From Gaiellales bacterium (lineage in GTDB: Bacteria > Actinomycetota > Thermoleophilia > Gaiellales > JAICJC01), in contig DASWRM010000064.1 in NCBI GenBank assembly GCA_036403155.1, positions 1-47,994 of the forward strand: a DNA stretch of 47,994 bases, in the 5' to 3' direction. Each line of letters starts with the position of its first letter. The stretch's first letter is position 1. A program made the position numbers and the translations under genes. This document shows positions 1 to 7,440 of the stretch, one piece after another. The notes under the pieces are model-generated. The model made no database searches and had not been told where the DNA came from. It saw nothing but the letters and a program-made list of their open reading frames with translations.

Positions 1-31
1 CCAGGCGCTCTCCCAACTGAGCTATAGCCCC
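1..31 (-). tRNA. tRNA, 5' part only, probably tRNA-Ala
   Basis: Read on the minus strand, the first 31 bases give a 7-nt acceptor arm GGGGCTA, the TA at positions 8-9, a D arm GCTC...GAGC with loop AGTTGGGA, and the first strand of the anticodon stem (CCTGG). The window edge cuts the gene before the anticodon, so the amino acid is inferred only from the resemblance to bacterial tRNA-Ala. The following 23 bases up to the next gene show nothing. Confidence 0.75.
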
Positions 32-54
32 GCGAGGCTCGCAGTATATCGGCC

Positions 55-2367
55 TCAGACCGCTTCCGAAGCCGGGCGAATGGCCTCGAGGGCCGCTCCC
101 AGCTCCGTCCGCACCACGCGCACCTCGGGCTCCGAGGGCGCCAGCCGTCGTAGGCGCGAGAGCACGAACCCGGCCGGCACCCAGTCCGCGTCCTGCTCGA
201 GCCGGAAGGCGAATCGCAGCACGCCCTCCCCGTCGACCACGAATACGCCACCCTCACGGCTTCGCCTGCCGTCCGCCACGCGAAGCGCCCGGAAGCATGC
301 ACCCGAGCCGTCGCGCAGCCAGCGCGCCAGCCGCACCGCCTCCACGTGCCTGCCGATCTCGGAATCCTTCCGCGACACGATCACCAGGCTGCATCCCGCG
401 GGCAGCTGTTCGGCCAGCTCACGCAGCATCACCACGCAGCCGTCGTCCTTCCGCCGGCCCGTGAGCACGAGCACCACCGGTCCGGCCGCCGCGAGCTCGC
501 TCGCGCCGACGAGCGTCCCGTGGCCATCCGCCAGCGCGAACGCGGCGACCGGTGACCCGAGCTCGCTCGGTCCAGCCGCCGCCGGCGCGTCTCCCGCATC
601 CTCCTCGAGCATCGCATCCGCATCACCTCCGCCGACGAGACACACCGCCGCGACGACGCCGCTGACGAGACACCCCGCGGCGACGATGCGCAGCGTCGTC
701 CCCGTCGTGAACCGGTTGGCGATCACGGGCGCGACCGCGAGACCGACCACCATCCCGATCGTCTGCACGGAGTTGACCAGCGCGAACACCCCCGTGCGCA
801 CCCGCCGCTCGGTGTTCAGCTGGATCAGGCTGTCCCGGACGACCTCCGTGATGCCATCGCTCGCCCCGAACAGGAAGAGCACGAGGTAGGCGATCGGCGC
901 GGTTCGCGCGTCGGACAGGATGTACATCGCCCCGGCCGTTGCCATGAACGACAAACCCACCGATCGCCTCGCGACGCTCTGCCGGCGCATGTAGCCCGTC
1001 AGGATCTCGCTGCACACGTATCCGATGCTGATGACTGCGAGGATGTAGCCGTAGGCGTGCGCGTCGCCCAACTGCTTGTCGAACACCTTCGACGACGCCG
1101 AGTTGAGAATGCCGATCGCGCCCGTGACGAGGGTGAAGGAGGCGGCCAGGCCGAACACCACGCGGTTGAACGCGATCGCACGCACGAGCTCGCGGCGCGA
1201 GGTTCGCGGCCCGTCGTCGACGGCCGCATGGGCCACGAGGCCTCCATGCCTGCCGTAGCGCTGGTAGAGCACCGCGGCGGCACAGAACGTGATCAGATCG
1301 ATGGTCAGCGCGACCTGGATGTTGAACTTCGCGACCGCGATGCCGCCGACCAGCGAGCCGACGACTGCGGTCATGCTCCGCGCCATCTGGTGGATCGCGT
1401 TGCCCGCCTGAAGCTGCTCGCTCGGAAGCACGTCGGGGATCAGCCCCTGCGCCGTCGGGCTGGTCGCCGCAGCCAGGAACGACGACACGGCCCCGAGCCC
1501 GATCACCGGCCACACCTGGCCCGCCGCAGCAAACGGGATCATCGCAAGGGCCACGCAGCCACGCAGCGCCTCCACCAGCGACAGGGTCGTGAACGCCGGG
1601 ATCCGGTCGAGGATCGGGGCGGATGCGAGGCCGCCGAACGCCAGCGTCAGCATCCTGACCACGAGGAAGGCGCTCACCAGCCCGACAGAACGCGACGACC
1701 AGTAGATCCACGTCACGACGGCGGCCTGCGTGAGGTTGTCGCCCACGGCCGACACCAGCCGCCCGGCCACGACGCGCCGGAATGCCGGATTGGCCAGTGG
1801 CGCGAACACGTTGCCCGACCGCTCCCCGCCGCTCGGCGCACACGTCCGGTACACGAACGCGACCGTTCCCAGCACGATCAGCAGGTCTCCGATCGAGAGG
1901 ATGCTTGCGAACGGCACGCGGAACGGCAGGACGAAGACGTCCCCCAGCCAGCCGAGATGAACGTTCGAGCCGGCCAACACGTTGTTCGCGGAGATGCCGT
2001 TTCGGTCGAACTCCGACAGCTTCCCGCCGGCCGCGGTCCAGGCCTCCGCCGACACCGGCATATGGCCGCCGTTCGCGAAGATCGCCGCGACGTTCGCCAG
2101 CAGGCCAAAGCCGACCAGCCAGAATGCCGGCACCCGCAGATTGAGCACGAAGAACCCGATCAGCATCACGTAGCTGATGATGTGCAACGGCCGGTCCCAG
2201 CTGTGCGGGACGTTGGCGTTGAAGGCCGTGTAGATGCCGACCTGGATCGCCAGCGCGGCGAACACCAACACCGATCCGCGGAACTTCACATCCGCGAGCC
2301 GGACCGGATTTGCGCCGAGCATCCACGCGACGGCAAGGCCCAGCACGAGTGAGAGGGCGACGACCAC
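55..2367 (-). CDS. DUF5317-MFS transporter-thioredoxin-like fusion protein
   Basis: A 770-aa membrane protein with three parts. Residues about 1-180 look like a DUF5317 domain: several membrane segments and a conserved NGGHMPVS loop. Residues about 190-585 are a major facilitator of the macrolide/siderophore-exporter type (EntS/MefA-like), with the usual LVSAVGDNLTQAAV first helix. Residues about 605-770 are soluble and resemble the peroxiredoxin/TlpA fold (a GSPVAAFAL start, a PVVLVLTG strand, then a single Cys in DDGCVVML), but with no CXXC pair. The GTG start directly follows the TAG stop of the HD-GYP gene, so the two are probably cotranscribed. Transport substrate is unknown. The DUF5317 assignment rests on memory of the family; the MFS core is certain. 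Confidence 0.85.
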   Translation of the reverse strand: MVVALSLVLGLAVAWMLGANPVRLADVKFRGSVLVFAALAIQVGIYTAFNANVPHSWDRPLHIISYVMLIGFFVLNLRVPAFWLVGFGLLANVAAIFANGGHMPVSAEAWTAAGGKLSEFDRNGISANNVLAGSNVHLGWLGDVFVLPFRVPFASILSIGDLLIVLGTVAFVYRTCAPSGGERSGNVFAPLANPAFRRVVAGRLVSAVGDNLTQAAVVTWIYWSSRSVGLVSAFLVVRMLTLAFGGLASAPILDRIPAFTTLSLVEALRGCVALAMIPFAAAGQVWPVIGLGAVSSFLAAATSPTAQGLIPDVLPSEQLQAGNAIHQMARSMTAVVGSLVGGIAVAKFNIQVALTIDLITFCAAAVLYQRYGRHGGLVAHAAVDDGPRTSRRELVRAIAFNRVVFGLAASFTLVTGAIGILNSASSKVFDKQLGDAHAYGYILAVISIGYVCSEILTGYMRRQSVARRSVGLSFMATAGAMYILSDARTAPIAYLVLFLFGASDGITEVVRDSLIQLNTERRVRTGVFALVNSVQTIGMVVGLAVAPVIANRFTTGTTLRIVAAGCLVSGVVAAVCLVGGGDADAMLEEDAGDAPAAAGPSELGSPVAAFALADGHGTLVGASELAAAGPVVLVLTGRRKDDGCVVMLRELAEQLPAGCSLVIVSRKDSEIGRHVEAVRLARWLRDGSGACFRALRVADGRRSREGGVFVVDGEGVLRFAFRLEQDADWVPAGFVLSRLRRLAPSEPEVRVVRTELGAALEAIRPASEAV

Positions 2368-4623
2368 CTAGCCGGCCTTGCGAGCCCGGTCCGGGGCGTA
2401 CTGAGCGAGCAACGCGCGCAGCTCCTGGTCGGCGCGGCACTCCGCGTCGCTCGGCACGCGGATGGCGGGGCGGATCGGATCGGCCCTGTGCGGCACCGGG
2501 ACGTCGCGCAGCGCGCTGTCCATCCGGCGGACGACCGCATCGACCTGCGACCGCTCGGTCACCCCGATGACGACGCCGAAGCGGTCCTCGCCGAGGTGGT
2601 GCAGGAGGTCGCCGTCGCGGAGCAGCCCCTTCAGCCGGATTCTGGCCTCGGCCACGACGCGCTCGGCCGAGAGCTGGCCCGACACCACGCGGACGTTCTC
2701 GAAGGCGTTCAGGTCGACGACGATCGCGGCCGCCTGCCAGCCGCCGCCGGTCCGGCGCTGGTCGCCGTCGAGCACCCTCAACTCCACCGGCTGCTCGGAC
2801 GGCAGCGAGGGACGGGCGGCGTCCGCAATGCGACCGACCAGCGCAGCCTCGAACGTCGAGAGCCGGCGGGAGGCCGCCACGGCCAGCCGCGGCGTGTCCA
2901 TGTCGCCTGGGGTGATCTCGATCCAGGACCCGTTGGACAGCTGCCCGCGCTCGCCGCGTGCGCCGGGGCGCAGCGCACGCTTGCAGATCTCGCGCACGGC
3001 TTCCTCGTCCACCCCGGCACCCGACGCCTGAATCGGCTCGTACTCGAACGACTCGCGCTTGAACCGGAGCCAGACCGTCCAGCATCGCAGGCCCGCCGCG
3101 CCGAGAGCCTCCGCAGGGGACGCTTCCGCCTCCAGCGCGGCTGCCGCAAGCGACGACCGGCGGCGCGCTGCCACATCGGACGCGATCGTCCAGGCGGTGG
3201 CCACGGCGCCTGCCGCCGCGAACGCGCCGGCCACCCAGAGCGGCACGCGGGGGATGCCAAAGGCGACCAGCGCGAGGGCGGCGAAGTTGACCGCCATGTG
3301 GCCGGGGTTCAGGAGCACCGCCGGATCGATGCGCGGCATAACGGATATCCGCGAGAACTCGGCTCGAAGCGCGTTCAGCTGCGTCTTGCCCATGGCGGCC
3401 GGTACATCGGCGCCCTCGATCATGGCGGCGAATGCCTGTGCGACCAGCGGATGGAACTGGCTGCCCGCCTTGTCCCGGAGCTCCGCCACCGCCTCCTGCG
3501 GCGACAGGGCGGGCCGGTAGGCGCGCTTCGACGTCATCGCGTCGTAGCTGTCCGCCGCGATCAGCACGTGCGCCTCCACCGGGATCTCGCGCTGCGAGAC
3601 CGCGTAGTACCCACGACCGTCATAGCGCTCGTGGTGCAGCTCGGCGTAGAGCGCCATCTGCTCGGCGAACCCGAACGGCGCGAGCAGGCGAGCGGACAGG
3701 CGGGGATGGCTGCGGATCGCCCGCAGCTCGTCCTCGGACAGGCGGCCTTCCTTCGACAGCGTGGCGACGTCGACCGCGACCTTGCCGAGGTCGTGGAAGC
3801 GCGCGGCGTCGACCAGGCGCTGTGCCTCGCGCTCCGGGAGCTCGATCGCCTCGACGAACTGCTCGACCAGCGCGGCCACCCGCTCGGAGTGCTGGGTGGT
3901 CAGGGGATCGCGCTCGTCGATCACGCCGGCGAAGGCATCCAGCGCCGCCTTCGTCTCGCGCTTGAGACGCTCGAAGCTCGCCTGCGCCTGGTAGAGCGCG
4001 GCCAGCAGCGGCAGGAGGAACGGCAGGATCACCCACCGGTCGCCGGTGTAGCCGAACGCCAGCAGCACGCCCAGACATCCTTCGCCCACGCTCTGGCCGA
4101 ACGAGTCGCGGAGGTTGGCGCGAAGCACGCGCGCAAACGACGCCCGCATCATCGCAAGCGCGCCCGAGAAGATCAGCTCGTTGACGAGCAGGCGGGTCGC
4201 CACCAGCAACATCAGGGGCACGGCCTCGGACGGGGTGACGGAGCCGACCGTGCCACCGCTGACCTGGAATGCGGTGCCCGCCGCCCACGCGGCGATGCCG
4301 AACATGGACGAGTTCATCAGGATGAACATGATCTGACGGGTGCGGATGCCGTCGACGAGGACGACGGCGAACGCGGCGATCGCCGCCGCCGCCACAGGGC
4401 CGAACAGCACCGCGGTCGCGAGATGGGCGACAGCCGAGAAGCCGATGGTGTTCTCCTGCTTGCGGACGCCCATCGCCTCCACCGCAACGGCGAGCCCGAA
4501 CAGCGGTGCCAGCAGTTCCGGATCGTGGATTCCGGACAGCGAGCCCGTCGCGATTGCAGCCGCCAGCGCCGACCAGAACGCGGCCGAGACGATCGCGATG
4601 TAAATCCGAAGGGAGCGGTTCAC
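2368..4623 (-). CDS. Membrane HD-GYP phosphodiesterase with degenerate GGDEF-like tail
   Basis: A 751-aa protein. Residues 1-215 form about six membrane segments of a MASE-like sensor. Residues 235-400 are an HD-GYP domain: HDLGK at 277-281, HHERYDGRGYY at 330-340, and an IAADSYDAMTSKRAYR segment. The last GYP residue is Tyr, giving GYY. Two further membrane segments lie around 440-485. The C-terminus, about 600-751, keeps the order of a GGDEF fold (AIVVDLNAFENV, then GEDRF at 678-682 where GGDEF is expected), so cyclase activity is unlikely. HD-GYP proteins hydrolyse cyclic di-GMP; the substrate here is inferred. GTG start with no clear ribosome-binding site; the start could differ by a few codons. 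The next gene follows without a gap. Confidence 0.85.
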   Translation of the reverse strand: MNRSLRIYIAIVSAAFWSALAAAIATGSLSGIHDPELLAPLFGLAVAVEAMGVRKQENTIGFSAVAHLATAVLFGPVAAAAIAAFAVVLVDGIRTRQIMFILMNSSMFGIAAWAAGTAFQVSGGTVGSVTPSEAVPLMLLVATRLLVNELIFSGALAMMRASFARVLRANLRDSFGQSVGEGCLGVLLAFGYTGDRWVILPFLLPLLAALYQAQASFERLKRETKAALDAFAGVIDERDPLTTQHSERVAALVEQFVEAIELPEREAQRLVDAARFHDLGKVAVDVATLSKEGRLSEDELRAIRSHPRLSARLLAPFGFAEQMALYAELHHERYDGRGYYAVSQREIPVEAHVLIAADSYDAMTSKRAYRPALSPQEAVAELRDKAGSQFHPLVAQAFAAMIEGADVPAAMGKTQLNALRAEFSRISVMPRIDPAVLLNPGHMAVNFAALALVAFGIPRVPLWVAGAFAAAGAVATAWTIASDVAARRRSSLAAAALEAEASPAEALGAAGLRCWTVWLRFKRESFEYEPIQASGAGVDEEAVREICKRALRPGARGERGQLSNGSWIEITPGDMDTPRLAVAASRRLSTFEAALVGRIADAARPSLPSEQPVELRVLDGDQRRTGGGWQAAAIVVDLNAFENVRVVSGQLSAERVVAEARIRLKGLLRDGDLLHHLGEDRFGVVIGVTERSQVDAVVRRMDSALRDVPVPHRADPIRPAIRVPSDAECRADQELRALLAQYAPDRARKAG

Positions 4624-4700
4624 GGGACAGGGGTGATGTGACCAGCTAGAACGCCCGGATATATCGGCAATTCAGGCCAATACCAGTAGAGCCGGCGCAA

Positions 4701-4714
4701 CATGTCCGGACATG
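4701..4714. promoter_or_regulatory. 14-bp perfect palindrome upstream of the HD-GYP gene
   Basis: CATGTCCGGACATG reads identically on both strands. It lies between the terminator at 4719-4750 and the HD-GYP gene starting at 4623, where a regulator dimer could bind. No regulator is identified; chance occurrence in GC-rich DNA is possible. Confidence 0.3.
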
Positions 4715-4718
4715 CGAC

Positions 4719-4750
4719 GGGGCCCACCCGGCAATCGCCGGATGAGCCCC
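4719..4750 (-). terminator. Strong hairpin terminator of the 31-aa peptide gene
   Basis: Arms 4719-4732 and 4737-4750 form a 14-bp stem with a 4-nt loop. Read as minus-strand RNA all 14 positions pair, two as G-U wobbles; on the plus strand those two become C-A mismatches. The structure therefore belongs to the minus transcript, ending 15 nt after the peptide stop. There is no U tract, as is common in actinobacteria. Confidence 0.65.
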
Positions 4751-4764
4751 GCGCATTGAGCAAC

Positions 4765-4860
4765 CTACGGTCCGGTGAGCTTGTGACCGGCGCCGGATGC
4801 CACGACGAAGGCCGCGAGCAGAGCCAGCAGGTAGGCCGACCGTGTCAGTCGGTACTTCAT
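4765..4860 (-). CDS. 31-aa secreted or membrane peptide, unknown function
   Basis: An ATG codon preceded by AAGGAGA at 4866-4872 opens a 31-residue reading frame ending in TAG. The peptide has a charged N-terminus (MKYRLTR), a hydrophobic core of about 15 residues (LLALLAAFVVASGAG) and a short tail HKLTGP, which fits a single membrane helix or a short signal peptide. The well-placed ribosome-binding site, the folded leader before it and the dedicated hairpin after it support a real gene. It follows the anti-sigma gene on the same strand by 86 nt. I recognise no family. Its role could be linked to the sigma/anti-sigma pair or it could be an independent stress peptide. Confidence 0.55.
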   Translation of the reverse strand: MKYRLTRSAYLLALLAAFVVASGAGHKLTGP

Positions 4861-4872
4861 GTACGTCTCCTT

Positions 4873-4946
4873 GGGGGAGGGGTACACCGCATGTCTCATA
4901 AGGGGCATCGCTGCCTCCGCCGGCCACACCCTTTCGGGTATATCTG
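4873..4946 (-). promoter_or_regulatory. Folded 5' leader of the 31-aa peptide gene
   Basis: Between the anti-sigma stop and the peptide ribosome-binding site, the minus-strand RNA contains two short hairpins capped by GNRA tetraloops: ACCC-GAAA-GGGT (4928-4939) and GGCA-GCGA-TGCC (4904-4915). A CTCC run just before the ribosome-binding site could pair with its GGAG. I could not match it to a known riboswitch. An intergenic promoter within it is also possible; no convincing -10 box was found. Confidence 0.35.
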
Positions 4947-5519
4947 CTACGAGGCCTGCAGGACGGTCGTGCGGCTGCCGTTCGCCGTCTCGAGCGTCAC
5001 CCAGCAGCGCGTCCAGCCCATGCCGGCGGGGAGCGTCGCCTTCGCGTCGGCATCGCCGCTCTCGTTCGTGTCGAAGGCGACGATGCCGGTCGGCTCATCG
5101 CCCCCGTTCTGCATCCACAGCTCGTAGTAGCCGCCCTCAGGGGCGGGCTTGAGACCGTCGACGTGCACGACCAGGTCGCGAACGTTGTTGCTCTCCGAGC
5201 CGATGTCGAGCACGGCCGATGCGGATGTCCCCGTCGGGCCGGCCGAGGACAGATGCACCGACCGGACGACCTCCATGCGGTTGCCGCCGACGCCGATCAC
5301 GAGCGCCGCCGCAGCGGAGGCAACCAGCACCGCCGCCGCGAGCGCGACGCGCCCGCCGCGGGCGCGCACCCGCGTGGAGGAGCGCAGCTGGACGATGTCG
5401 CTGCCGCCGCCGAGCGCCGCCTGGCGGGCGGCGTCGCGGAAGTGCGCGGGCGGCGTCTCCGGCTTGCCGGCCTCGCGCAGCATGTCCTCGATCTGGTTGA
5501 TGCGGCGTTCCTCCGTCAT
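4947..5519 (-). CDS. Anti-sigma factor, RskA-like, without zinc-binding N-terminus
   Basis: A 190-aa single-pass protein. Residues 1-55 are cytoplasmic and begin with a helical, charged stretch (MTEERRINQIEDMLREAG); the HxxxCxxC zinc motif of ZAS anti-sigmas is absent. Residues about 58-80 form a membrane helix (VALAAAVLVASAAAALVIGVG). The outer part, about 85-190, resembles the RskA C-terminal domain, with the characteristic GGYYELWM segment. It should hold the neighbouring ECF sigma factor inactive and release it after proteolysis, as known for RskA/SigK. Its ATG overlaps the sigma stop by 4 nt (ATGA), consistent with translational coupling and equal amounts of both proteins. Confidence 0.8.
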   Translation of the reverse strand: MTEERRINQIEDMLREAGKPETPPAHFRDAARQAALGGGSDIVQLRSSTRVRARGGRVALAAAVLVASAAAALVIGVGGNRMEVVRSVHLSSAGPTGTSASAVLDIGSESNNVRDLVVHVDGLKPAPEGGYYELWMQNGGDEPTGIVAFDTNESGDADAKATLPAGMGWTRCWVTLETANGSRTTVLQAS

Positions 5520-6073
5520 GACACCACCCGCTGGTCGGCGAGGCGCGCGGCCAGACGCGTCAGCCCGCTGCGCGTGCGCGTCTTGACGGTGCCGAGCGGC
5601 AGCGACAGGCGCTCCGCGACCTCGCTCTGGGACAGCCCGCTGAAGTAGGCGAGCTCGATCACCTCGCGCTCCCGCTCGGGGAGCGCATCCACCGCCGCGT
5701 GCACGGCGAAGGCTTCGAGACCGGCCGCGGCCTGATCGTCGGGCCCGGCGCCCGGGTCGGCATGCTCGGGCAGCTCGCCGATCGCAACCGGCGTGCGCGC
5801 GCGCAGGACGTCGGAGGCGGCATTGCGCGAGATCGCAAACAGCCAGCCGGCGGCCGATCCTCGCTCGCGCCGGTATCCCTTCGCCGCGCGCCAGACCGAT
5901 GCGAACGCCTCCTGCACCACGTCCTCGCTGCGGCCGCGATCGCCCAGCACCCGGCGGACGACCGAGAAGACGGCGCGCGAGTACCGCTCGTAGAGCACCT
6001 CGAACGCCTCGGCGTCGCGGCGGGCGGCGACCAGCTCGAGCAGGTCTTCGTCGCTCAGGGCGGACAGATCCAC
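5516..6073 (-). CDS. ECF RNA polymerase sigma factor
   Basis: A 185-aa sigma-70 family protein of group IV. Region 2 lies at about residues 10-80 (AFEVLYERYSRAVFSVVRRVL, then EDVVQEAFASVWRAA) and region 4 at about 120-175 (LPEREREVIELAYFSGLSQS and LPLGTVKTR). I choose the GTG at 6073 because a TAGGCT -10 box lies 7 nt before it, matching the leaderless pattern seen elsewhere in the window, and because 185 aa is the usual family length. An ATG at 6151 would add 26 residues but has no ribosome-binding site. The gene is followed by its likely anti-sigma with a 4-nt overlap. It probably directs a small envelope-stress regulon. Confidence 0.85.
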   Translation of the reverse strand: MDLSALSDEDLLELVAARRDAEAFEVLYERYSRAVFSVVRRVLGDRGRSEDVVQEAFASVWRAAKGYRRERGSAAGWLFAISRNAASDVLRARTPVAIGELPEHADPGAGPDDQAAAGLEAFAVHAAVDALPEREREVIELAYFSGLSQSEVAERLSLPLGTVKTRTRSGLTRLAARLADQRVVS

Positions 6074-6080
6074 GGCGACC

Positions 6081-6086
6081 AGCCTA
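6081..6086 (-). promoter_or_regulatory. -10 box TAGGCT of the ECF sigma gene
   Basis: TAGGCT on the minus strand ends 7 nt before the GTG at 6073, predicting a leaderless mRNA. It adjoins a perfect 14-bp palindrome AGCCGCGCGCGGCT at 6086-6099, a possible operator. No clear -35 box is seen. Confidence 0.45.
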
Positions 6087-6481
6087 GCCGCGCGCGGCTG
6101 GACTGCGTGGGCAGAAACCTCGGTGAGCGCGATCGAATCCACACACGACATACGGCCCGGGCGCGGATCCGGATTGCCGGTTGCGGGGGCTGCCGTCGAC
6201 CCCGGGCGGCGCCACCGGAAAGGGCGGGGCCTGCGCCCGCACCCGCACCAGCTGCACGGCGTCGTCCCAGAACGCCATGGAGCGTCACGGGTGGGCGGCG
6301 CCGCCCGAGGTCTCGGCGATGCTCGCTCTCCGGGCGCGAACGCAGACGTCCGGCGAAGCCGGTGCGTCAGGAGCGTCCGTGGAGCCGGACAGGGAGCACG
6401 TGCTCACAGGATGAGCGTCGCCGTCGCCCCGCGCGATCCCCCGAAAGCGGGTGCCGCCGAGATGCTGCGCCCCGGCGGCGA
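6087..6481. other. Intergenic stretch between CBS and ECF sigma genes
   Basis: About 395 bases with no gene I can support. Open frames here (for example 6084-6278 and 6055-6288 on the minus strand) have the arginine/alanine-rich composition of random GC-rich frames. An inverted repeat GCCGCC/GGCGGC (6453-6458 and 6474-6479) just after the CBS gene stop may serve as a weak terminator. Confidence 0.4.
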
Positions 6482-6898
6482 TCAGGGGAAGTCGCTGCCG
6501 ACGTGCGCGTCGTCGGACACCATCTGCAGCCCCGCGCCGACGAGATCGCGGATGCTGACGATGCCCACCAAACGGTCGCCCTCGACCACGGGGATGTGCC
6601 GGAACTTTCGCTCGCTCATGATCTGGGCGGCCTCGCTCGGGGAATGGTCGGGCGGCAGCGTGAGCGGGTCCGGCGTCATGTACGACTGCACCTGGCCCTG
6701 GTCGGGATGCCGGCTGTCGGCGATCGCGCGGAGCAGGTCTCGCTCCGTGAAGATCCCCACGATCCGCTCAGCCTCGGTCACGACGGCTGCGCCGACGTTC
6801 CGTCCCCGCATCAGCCGCGCCGCCTGGCCAAGCGTCGTATCGGCCGGGATCGTGAGGACGTCGTCGCTCGTCATGAAATCGCGCAGCGTCACTGCCAT
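6482..6898 (-). CDS. Tandem CBS-domain protein
   Basis: A 138-aa protein made almost entirely of two CBS motifs: residues 1-60 (TLRDFMTSDDVLTIPADTTL ... GIFTERDLLRAI) and 70-130 (VQSYMTPDPLTLPPDHS ... GIVSIRDLVGAG). Stand-alone CBS pairs bind adenosyl nucleotides and act as energy or redox sensors, often through partner proteins; no catalytic domain is present. It follows the XRE regulator gene by only 6 nt on the same strand, so the two form an operon. The ligand and partner cannot be read from the sequence. Confidence 0.9.
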   Translation of the reverse strand: MAVTLRDFMTSDDVLTIPADTTLGQAARLMRGRNVGAAVVTEAERIVGIFTERDLLRAIADSRHPDQGQVQSYMTPDPLTLPPDHSPSEAAQIMSERKFRHIPVVEGDRLVGIVSIRDLVGAGLQMVSDDAHVGSDFP

Positions 6899-6904
6899 CG
6901 AAGC

Positions 6905-7243
6905 TCAGACCTCCCGGTCGGTCGGTGATTCGCGCAGCCGCATCTCGAGCAGCAGCTCCGCGTCAAGAGCGTCCGCGATGCGCATCAGCGTGTCAAGCTT
7001 CGGCGGCCGGCCGCCGCGCTCGAGACGAGCGATCGCGGACTGGGTCGTGCCGCAGAGGATTGCGAGCTCCTGCTGGCTCATGCCCCGGGCCTGCCGGTTC
7101 TGCGCCACCATGCGCCCGACGTCGGCGAACCGCCGTTCGTGGTCGCGGCCGAGCGCCTCCGAGCGTTTCCGGATGCCGTCGCGCATCCGCTCGAGCGTCT
7201 GGGCGGTGAGCCGCTGGCGCTGCGCGTTCGACTGACTTGCCAT
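6905..7243 (-). CDS. XRE-family helix-turn-helix regulator
   Basis: A 112-aa protein with an N-terminal basic helix (about 1-45) and a C-terminal XRE-type helix-turn-helix at about 50-105 (ARGMSQQELAILCGTTQSAI followed by ARLERGGRPPKLDTLMRIAD). The fold resembles HigA-type antitoxins, but no toxin gene is next to it. I choose the ATG at 7243 because a TAGACT -10 box ends exactly 6 nt before it; a GTG two codons upstream is less likely. It heads an operon with the CBS-pair gene. Two direct repeats overlap its promoter, so it probably controls its own synthesis. Confidence 0.85.
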   Translation of the reverse strand: MASQSNAQRQRLTAQTLERMRDGIRKRSEALGRDHERRFADVGRMVAQNRQARGMSQQELAILCGTTQSAIARLERGGRPPKLDTLMRIADALDAELLLEMRLRESPTDREV

Positions 7244-7249
7244 GCGCAC

Positions 7250-7276
7250 AGTCTATCGCACCTGCGCTATCGCACC
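7250..7276 (-). promoter_or_regulatory. Promoter and putative autoregulatory operator of the XRE gene
   Basis: On the minus strand GGTGCGATAG occurs twice (7253-7262 and 7267-7276, 14-bp period). The nearer copy runs into the -10 box TAGACT (7250-7255), which lies 6 nt before the ATG. The middle, TGCGATAGCGCA, is also a near-palindrome. Binding here would block transcription of the regulator and the CBS gene. That XRE protein is the binder is inference. Confidence 0.5.
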
Positions 7277-7440
7277 AGGCTGCGCGGAGCCCCGCGCGGG
7301 GGCTGTGCGGCACGTGCGGCCCCCCGGAGACGGCGGAGGTGTCACGATTCGGTGCCAGCCATGCAACGTCCACACGACACGAGCGGAGCGCCGCCGACCG
7401 GCGAACCGGATCGGGGGCTACCACCGGCGGTGGCAGCCGG

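Noticed and set aside
1057-2352. Long plus-strand frame opposite the MFS fusion gene
   Set aside because: Arg/His/Asp-rich composition of an antisense GC-rich frame, no recognisable domain, and fully covered by a well-supported gene.
2488-4641. 717-codon plus-strand frame opposite the HD-GYP gene
   Set aside because: Antisense shadow; the minus frame has clear HD-GYP motifs while this one has none.
4861-4946. Known riboswitch class in the peptide leader
   Set aside because: GNRA hairpins are present, but conserved cores of the cyclic di-GMP, ydaO, TPP, cobalamin and SAM classes could not be matched by eye.
6055-6288. Small minus-strand frames upstream of the ECF sigma gene
   Set aside because: No ribosome-binding site or -10 box, random-like residues, and overlap with the likely promoter.
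6482-7243. Toxin-antitoxin module
   Set aside because: The XRE protein looks HigA-like, but its operon partner is a CBS-pair protein and no RelE-like toxin is near.
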